Positions 61,301 to 64,000 of a stretch of DNA of 64,000 nt are shown here, piece after piece. The notes below the pieces were generated by a model, which worked only from the letters and a program-made list of their open reading frames with translations, made no database searches and was not told the origin of the DNA. Source of the DNA: Pseudomonas triticicola (lineage in GTDB: Bacteria > Pseudomonadota > Gammaproteobacteria > Pseudomonadales > Pseudomonadaceae); assembly GCF_019145375.1 (NCBI RefSeq), contig NZ_JAHSTX010000001.1, positions 1,153,001 to 1,217,000 on the forward strand, written 5' to 3'. The stretch's first letter is position 1; each line of letters starts with the position of its first letter. The position numbers were made by a program, and so were the translations under genes.

Positions 61301-63222
61301 CCGGCGACGTGTTCGGTAACGGCCTGTTGATGTCCGACAAGCTGCAACTGGTCGCTGCGTTCAACCACATGCACATCTTCATCGACCCGAACCCGAACCC
61401 GGCGACCAGTTTCGTCGAGCGTCAGCGTCTGTTCGACCTGCCGCGTTCGGCCTGGACCGATTACGACACCAGCATCATGTCCGAAGGTGGCGGTATCTTC
61501 TCGCGCAGCGCGAAGAGCATCGCGATCTCGCCGCAGATGAAAGAACGCTTCGACATCCAGGCTGACAAGCTGACCCCGACCGAACTGCTCAACGCCTTGC
61601 TCAAGGCGCCGGTGGATCTGTTGTGGAACGGCGGTATCGGCACCTACGTCAAGGCCAGCACCGAAAGCCACGCCGATGTCGGCGACAAGGCCAACGATGC
61701 ACTGCGCGTCAACGGTAACGAGCTGCGCTGCAAAGTAGTGGGCGAGGGCGGTAACCTCGGCATGACCCAACTGGGTCGTGTGGAATTCGGTCTCAATGGC
61801 GGCGGTTCCAACACCGACTTCATCGACAACGCCGGTGGCGTGGACTGCTCCGACCACGAAGTGAACATCAAGATCCTGCTGAACGAAGTGGTTCAGGCCG
61901 GTGACATGACCGACAAGCAACGCAACCAGTTGCTGGCGAGCATGACCGACGAAGTCGGCAATCTGGTGCTGGGCAACAACTACAAGCAGACTCAGGCCCT
62001 GTCCCTGGCGGCGCGCCGTGCCTACGCGCGCATCGCTGAGTACAAGCGTCTGATGAGCGATCTGGAAGGTCGTGGCAAGCTGGACCGTGCCATCGAATTC
62101 CTGCCGACCGAAGAGCAACTGACCGAGCGCGTCGCTGAGGGCCACGGCCTGACCCGTCCTGAGCTGTCGGTGCTGATTTCCTACAGCAAGATCGACCTGA
62201 AAGAGCAGCTGCTGGGCTCGCTGGTGCCGGACGACGATTACCTGACCCGCGACATGGAAACGGCGTTTCCGCCGACCCTGGTCAGCAAGTTCTCCGAAGC
62301 CATGCGTCGCCATCGTCTGAAGCGCGAGATCGTCAGCACCCAGATCGCCAACGATCTGGTCAACCACATGGGCATCACCTTCGTGCAGCGACTCAAAGAG
62401 TCGACCGGCATGAGCCCGGCAAACGTGGCTGGCGCTTACGTGATCGTGCGCGACATCTTCCACCTCCCGCACTGGTTCCGTCAGATCGAAGCGCTGGACT
62501 ACCAGGTTTCCGCTGACGTGCAGCTGGAACTGATGGACGAGCTGATGCGTCTGGGCCGTCGCGCCACGCGCTGGTTCCTGCGTGCCCGCCGCAACGAGCA
62601 GAATGCTGCCCGTGACGTCGCGCACTTCGGTCCGCACCTGAAAGAGCTGGGGCTGAAACTCGACGAGCTGCTCAGCGGCGAAATCCGCGAGAACTGGCAG
62701 TCGCGCTATCAGGCGTACGTCGAAGCCGGTGTGCCGGAATTGCTGGCGCGTATGGTTGCGGGCACTTCGCACCTGTACACGCTGCTGCCGATCATCGAAG
62801 CCGCAGACGTCACCGGGCAGGACCCGGCCGAAGTGGCCAAGGCCTACTTCGCCGTGGGCTCTGCGCTGGACATCACCTGGTACTTGCAACAGATCAGCGC
62901 CTTGCCGGTGGAAAACAACTGGCAGGCTCTGGCCCGTGAAGCGTTCCGTGATGATGTCGACTGGCAGCAACGGGCGATCACCATCTCCGTCCTGCAACAG
63001 GGCGACGGCTCCCAGGACGTGGAAGCACGCCTGGCGCTGTGGATGGCCCAGCACGAAAGCATGATCGAACGCTGGCGCGCCATGCTGGTGGAAATCCGTG
63101 CTGCGAGCGGTACGGACTACGCCATGTACGCGGTGGCCAACCGTGAACTGCTGGATCTTGCGTTGAGCGGGCAAGCGATCGTGCCTGCGATCACTGCGAA
63201 TGCCGAGCTTGAACTGGCGTAA
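58327..63222 (+). CDS. gdhB: NAD-dependent glutamate dehydrogenase, large type
   Basis: 1,631 residues, the length of the class of very large NAD-specific enzymes that degrade glutamate to 2-oxoglutarate and ammonia. The ATG at 58327 has GGAG eight bases upstream. Residues 1-700 are the ACT-like regulatory arm. The catalytic domain begins around 790 with RFGNVARGGLRWSDREEDFR then TEVLGLVKAQQVKNS and VPVGAKGGF (substrate lysines), followed by a Rossmann region with VVGVGDMAGDVFGNG. In pseudomonads it supports growth on arginine and glutamate. A strong terminator follows. Confidence 0.96.
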   Translation: MAFFTAASKADFQHQLQAALAQHISEQALPQVALFAEQFFGIISLDELTQRRLSDLAGCTLSAWRLLERFDHAQPQVRVYNPDYERHGWQSTHTAVEVLHHDLPFLVDSVRTELNRRGYSIHTLQTTVLSVRRGSKGELLEVLPKGSTGEGVLHESLMYLEIDRCANAAELNVLSKELEQVLGEVRVAVADFEPMKAKVQDILTQLDNSAYPVDADEKNEIKSFLEWLVGNHFTFLGYEEFVVTDQADGGHIEYDQNSFLGLTKLLRTGLTYEDLRIEDYAVSYLREPTLLSFAKAAHPSRVHRPAYPDYVSIREIDADGKVIKEHRFMGLYTSSVYGESVRVIPFIRRKVEEIERRSGFQSKAHLGKELAQVLEVLPRDDLFQTPVDELFTTVMSIVQIQERNKIRVFLRKDPYGRFCYCLAYVPRDIYSTEVRQKIQQVLMERLKASDCEFWTFFSESVLARVQLILRVDPKNRLDIDPVLLEKEVVQACRSWQDDYAALTVESFGEAHGTNVLADFPKGFPAGYRERFAAHSAVVDMQHLLSLNEKNPLVMSFYQPLGQVSGQRELHCKLYHADTPLALSDVLPILENLGLRVLGEFPYRLRHTNGREFWIHDFAFTAAEGLDLDIQQLNDTLQDAFVHIVRGDAENDAFNRLVLTAGLPWRDVALLRAYARYLKQIRLGFDLGYIASTLNNHTDIARELTRLFKTRFYLARKLGSDDLEDKQLRLEQAILTALDDVQVLNEDRILRRYLDLIKATLRTNFYQTDANGQNKSYFSFKFNPHAIPELPKPVPKFEIFVYSPRVEGVHLRFGNVARGGLRWSDREEDFRTEVLGLVKAQQVKNSVIVPVGAKGGFLPRRLPLGGSRDEIAAEGIACYRIFISGLLDITDNLKDGALVPPVNVVRHDDDDPYLVVAADKGTATFSDIANGIAIDYGFWLGDAFASGGSAGYDHKKMGITAKGAWVGVQRHFRERGINVQEDSITVVGVGDMAGDVFGNGLLMSDKLQLVAAFNHMHIFIDPNPNPATSFVERQRLFDLPRSAWTDYDTSIMSEGGGIFSRSAKSIAISPQMKERFDIQADKLTPTELLNALLKAPVDLLWNGGIGTYVKASTESHADVGDKANDALRVNGNELRCKVVGEGGNLGMTQLGRVEFGLNGGGSNTDFIDNAGGVDCSDHEVNIKILLNEVVQAGDMTDKQRNQLLASMTDEVGNLVLGNNYKQTQALSLAARRAYARIAEYKRLMSDLEGRGKLDRAIEFLPTEEQLTERVAEGHGLTRPELSVLISYSKIDLKEQLLGSLVPDDDYLTRDMETAFPPTLVSKFSEAMRRHRLKREIVSTQIANDLVNHMGITFVQRLKESTGMSPANVAGAYVIVRDIFHLPHWFRQIEALDYQVSADVQLELMDELMRLGRRATRWFLRARRNEQNAARDVAHFGPHLKELGLKLDELLSGEIRENWQSRYQAYVEAGVPELLARMVAGTSHLYTLLPIIEAADVTGQDPAEVAKAYFAVGSALDITWYLQQISALPVENNWQALAREAFRDDVDWQQRAITISVLQQGDGSQDVEARLALWMAQHESMIERWRAMLVEIRAASGTDYAMYAVANRELLDLALSGQAIVPAITANAELELA

Positions 63223-63239
63223 GTAGTGGCTGAATGAAA

Positions 63240-63271
63240 CAGCCCCGCTCTCGAAAGAGGCGGGGCTTTTT
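63240..63271. terminator. Bidirectional terminator after gdhB
   Basis: AGCCCCGC and GCGGGGCT stems with an inner CTC/GAG extension, followed by five T. It lies between convergent gdhB and the delta-60-repeat gene. Confidence 0.93.
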
Positions 63272-63283
63272 CATGTCTGTCAT

Positions 63284-64000
63284 TCAGAACGTATCGGCGC
63301 AGCGGAAGGCGAAGCTAAGGACGCTATCAGCATGGAGCAGGGAGGTTCCGGCTACGACAATCTGATTGTTCTGGATAGCAAGGCCTCCCGCCATGTCGAG
63401 CACGCTGGTCAGATTGATGATCAGCATACCGTCCTCGGCAAAATCGCGATCTGGAGAGCCGTCCGATTTGAACTGGGCAATGACGATTTCCGAGTCTTCT
63501 TCGCCGTGGGTGCTGGAAACCACGAGGATATGTCCGCCTTCTCGCAGCGTGCCAGAGGTCCATTGGATGCCGAAAGGCGCGTCGGAATAAGGCGTCAGAA
63601 CTGGCTTCCCTTCATTGAAGTCGGTGGCGTATTTCCCATTCCTGTCGACACAAACCAGGACGCCCGTGTGAACAAAATTCTCCGAGGTGGCGCTACCGAT
63701 GCCGAGGATGTTGCCATCAGGCATTTCGACCAGTTTGTTGATCTGACTGAGCTTGTCCAGGTGGTCGAACAGGGCAAAACCGTTATCGCCAAAGCTGCTG
63801 ACAGGCTTACCTGCGGCGTCGAAGAGGGCAATCATTGCGCGATAGCCGACATTGCTTGAGACGTAACCTGCGATGGCGAATTTGCCGTCTTGGAGCCGGA
63901 TCAGCGAGCCAGTCCACGTGGAGTTGGCCAGGTATCGAATCGCGACGTAACCCTGTCCCTGGCCAAACGTAGTGTCCAGATCTCCGTTGCCCTGCAGCCT
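63284..64000 (-). CDS. Delta-60-repeat beta-propeller protein, C-terminal part only
   Basis: The frame is open through the right edge (239 codons visible including stop); no start is required inside the window. The repeated pattern LDTTFGQGQGYV, KPVSSFGDNGFALF, SPDRDFAEDGMLII, each followed by LQDGKFAIAG/MPDGNILGIG-like segments, is that of delta-60 repeats, which form a propeller in secreted or surface proteins. The N-terminus, which would show a signal peptide, is outside the window. Function unknown. Confidence 0.84.
   Translation of the reverse strand, partial: RLQGNGDLDTTFGQGQGYVAIRYLANSTWTGSLIRLQDGKFAIAGYVSSNVGYRAMIALFDAAGKPVSSFGDNGFALFDHLDKLSQINKLVEMPDGNILGIGSATSENFVHTGVLVCVDRNGKYATDFNEGKPVLTPYSDAPFGIQWTSGTLREGGHILVVSSTHGEEDSEIVIAQFKSDGSPDRDFAEDGMLIINLTSVLDMAGGLAIQNNQIVVAGTSLLHADSVLSFAFRCADTF

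Noticed and set aside
58309..63174. 1,621-codon frame antisense to gdhB
   Set aside because: Same codon-bias artefact; His/Gln/Val-rich composition without motifs.

Overview
The window looks like a chromosomal segment of a fluorescent-group Pseudomonas. This is inferred from the G+C-rich coding style, the CBS/CGL pair, the NAD-dependent glutamate dehydrogenase of about 1,630 residues, the MoxR/Bat operon, and above all the many intergenic palindromes of the 'GTGGGAGCGAGCCTGCTCGCGAA' kind. No rRNA, tRNA, CRISPR array, prophage or insertion sequence is visible. Most operons use 4-base ATGA stop/start overlaps, which fixed many start codons.

Layout. 1-7.2 kb: the tail of a hybrid histidine kinase, an exported protein with a 13-residue tandem repeat, a reverse-transsulfuration pair (cystathionine beta-synthase and gamma-lyase), and divergent metE. 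7.2-10.3 kb: an ABC importer (ATPase, permease, binding protein) under a clear cobalamin riboswitch, separated from metE by a tandem REP array. 10.4-11.5 kb: a ParD-like small protein coupled to a second-type methionine aminopeptidase gene. 11.7-23.0 kb: a catabolic regulon with a polyamine-type ABC importer, RibB, DUF1330, Nudix, GntR regulator, CMD-family protein, flavin reductase, aldehyde dehydrogenase, alpha/beta hydrolase and AA_synth protein. Three near-identical operator-like palindromes sit at its three promoters. 23.4-26.8 kb: a Ycf48-like propeller protein with an RND/MMPL exporter. 27.1-35.7 kb: non-phosphorylative pentonate catabolism (FadR-type regulator, L-arabinonate-type dehydratase, MFS transporter, AraD1, 2-oxoglutarate-semialdehyde dehydrogenase, lactonase) with two FadR-type operator matches in the divergent promoter. 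35.8-42.5 kb: small exported proteins, a GST, and SbcCD. 42.7-45.3 kb: an A+T-richer island of six small genes that includes a duplicated zinc-ribbon/partner cassette, resembling an orphan immunity array. 45.4-52.2 kb: the MoxR-DUF58-DUF4381-BatA-BatB/C-BatD operon. 52.4-55.5 kb: an A+T-richer three-gene operon encoding a 37-residue peptide, a YcaO-domain enzyme and an ABC exporter. 55.8-63.2 kb: an acidic small protein, a multi-zinc-site protein of unknown function and gdhB. The right edge cuts a delta-60-repeat propeller gene.

The best candidate for an undescribed system is the peptide/YcaO/ABC operon. The peptide gene has its own Shine-Dalgarno sequence, and a perfect hairpin separates it from the YcaO gene, as expected for a ribosomally made, modified and exported peptide. 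The peptide has no cysteine, the YcaO lacks the proline-rich C-terminus typical of azoline synthetases, and no partner protein is nearby, so the modification cannot be predicted. The second candidate is the FMN-centred regulon at 11.7-23 kb, which has every accessory for a flavin-dependent monooxygenase but not the monooxygenase itself. All family names here come from reading motifs; no database search was possible.
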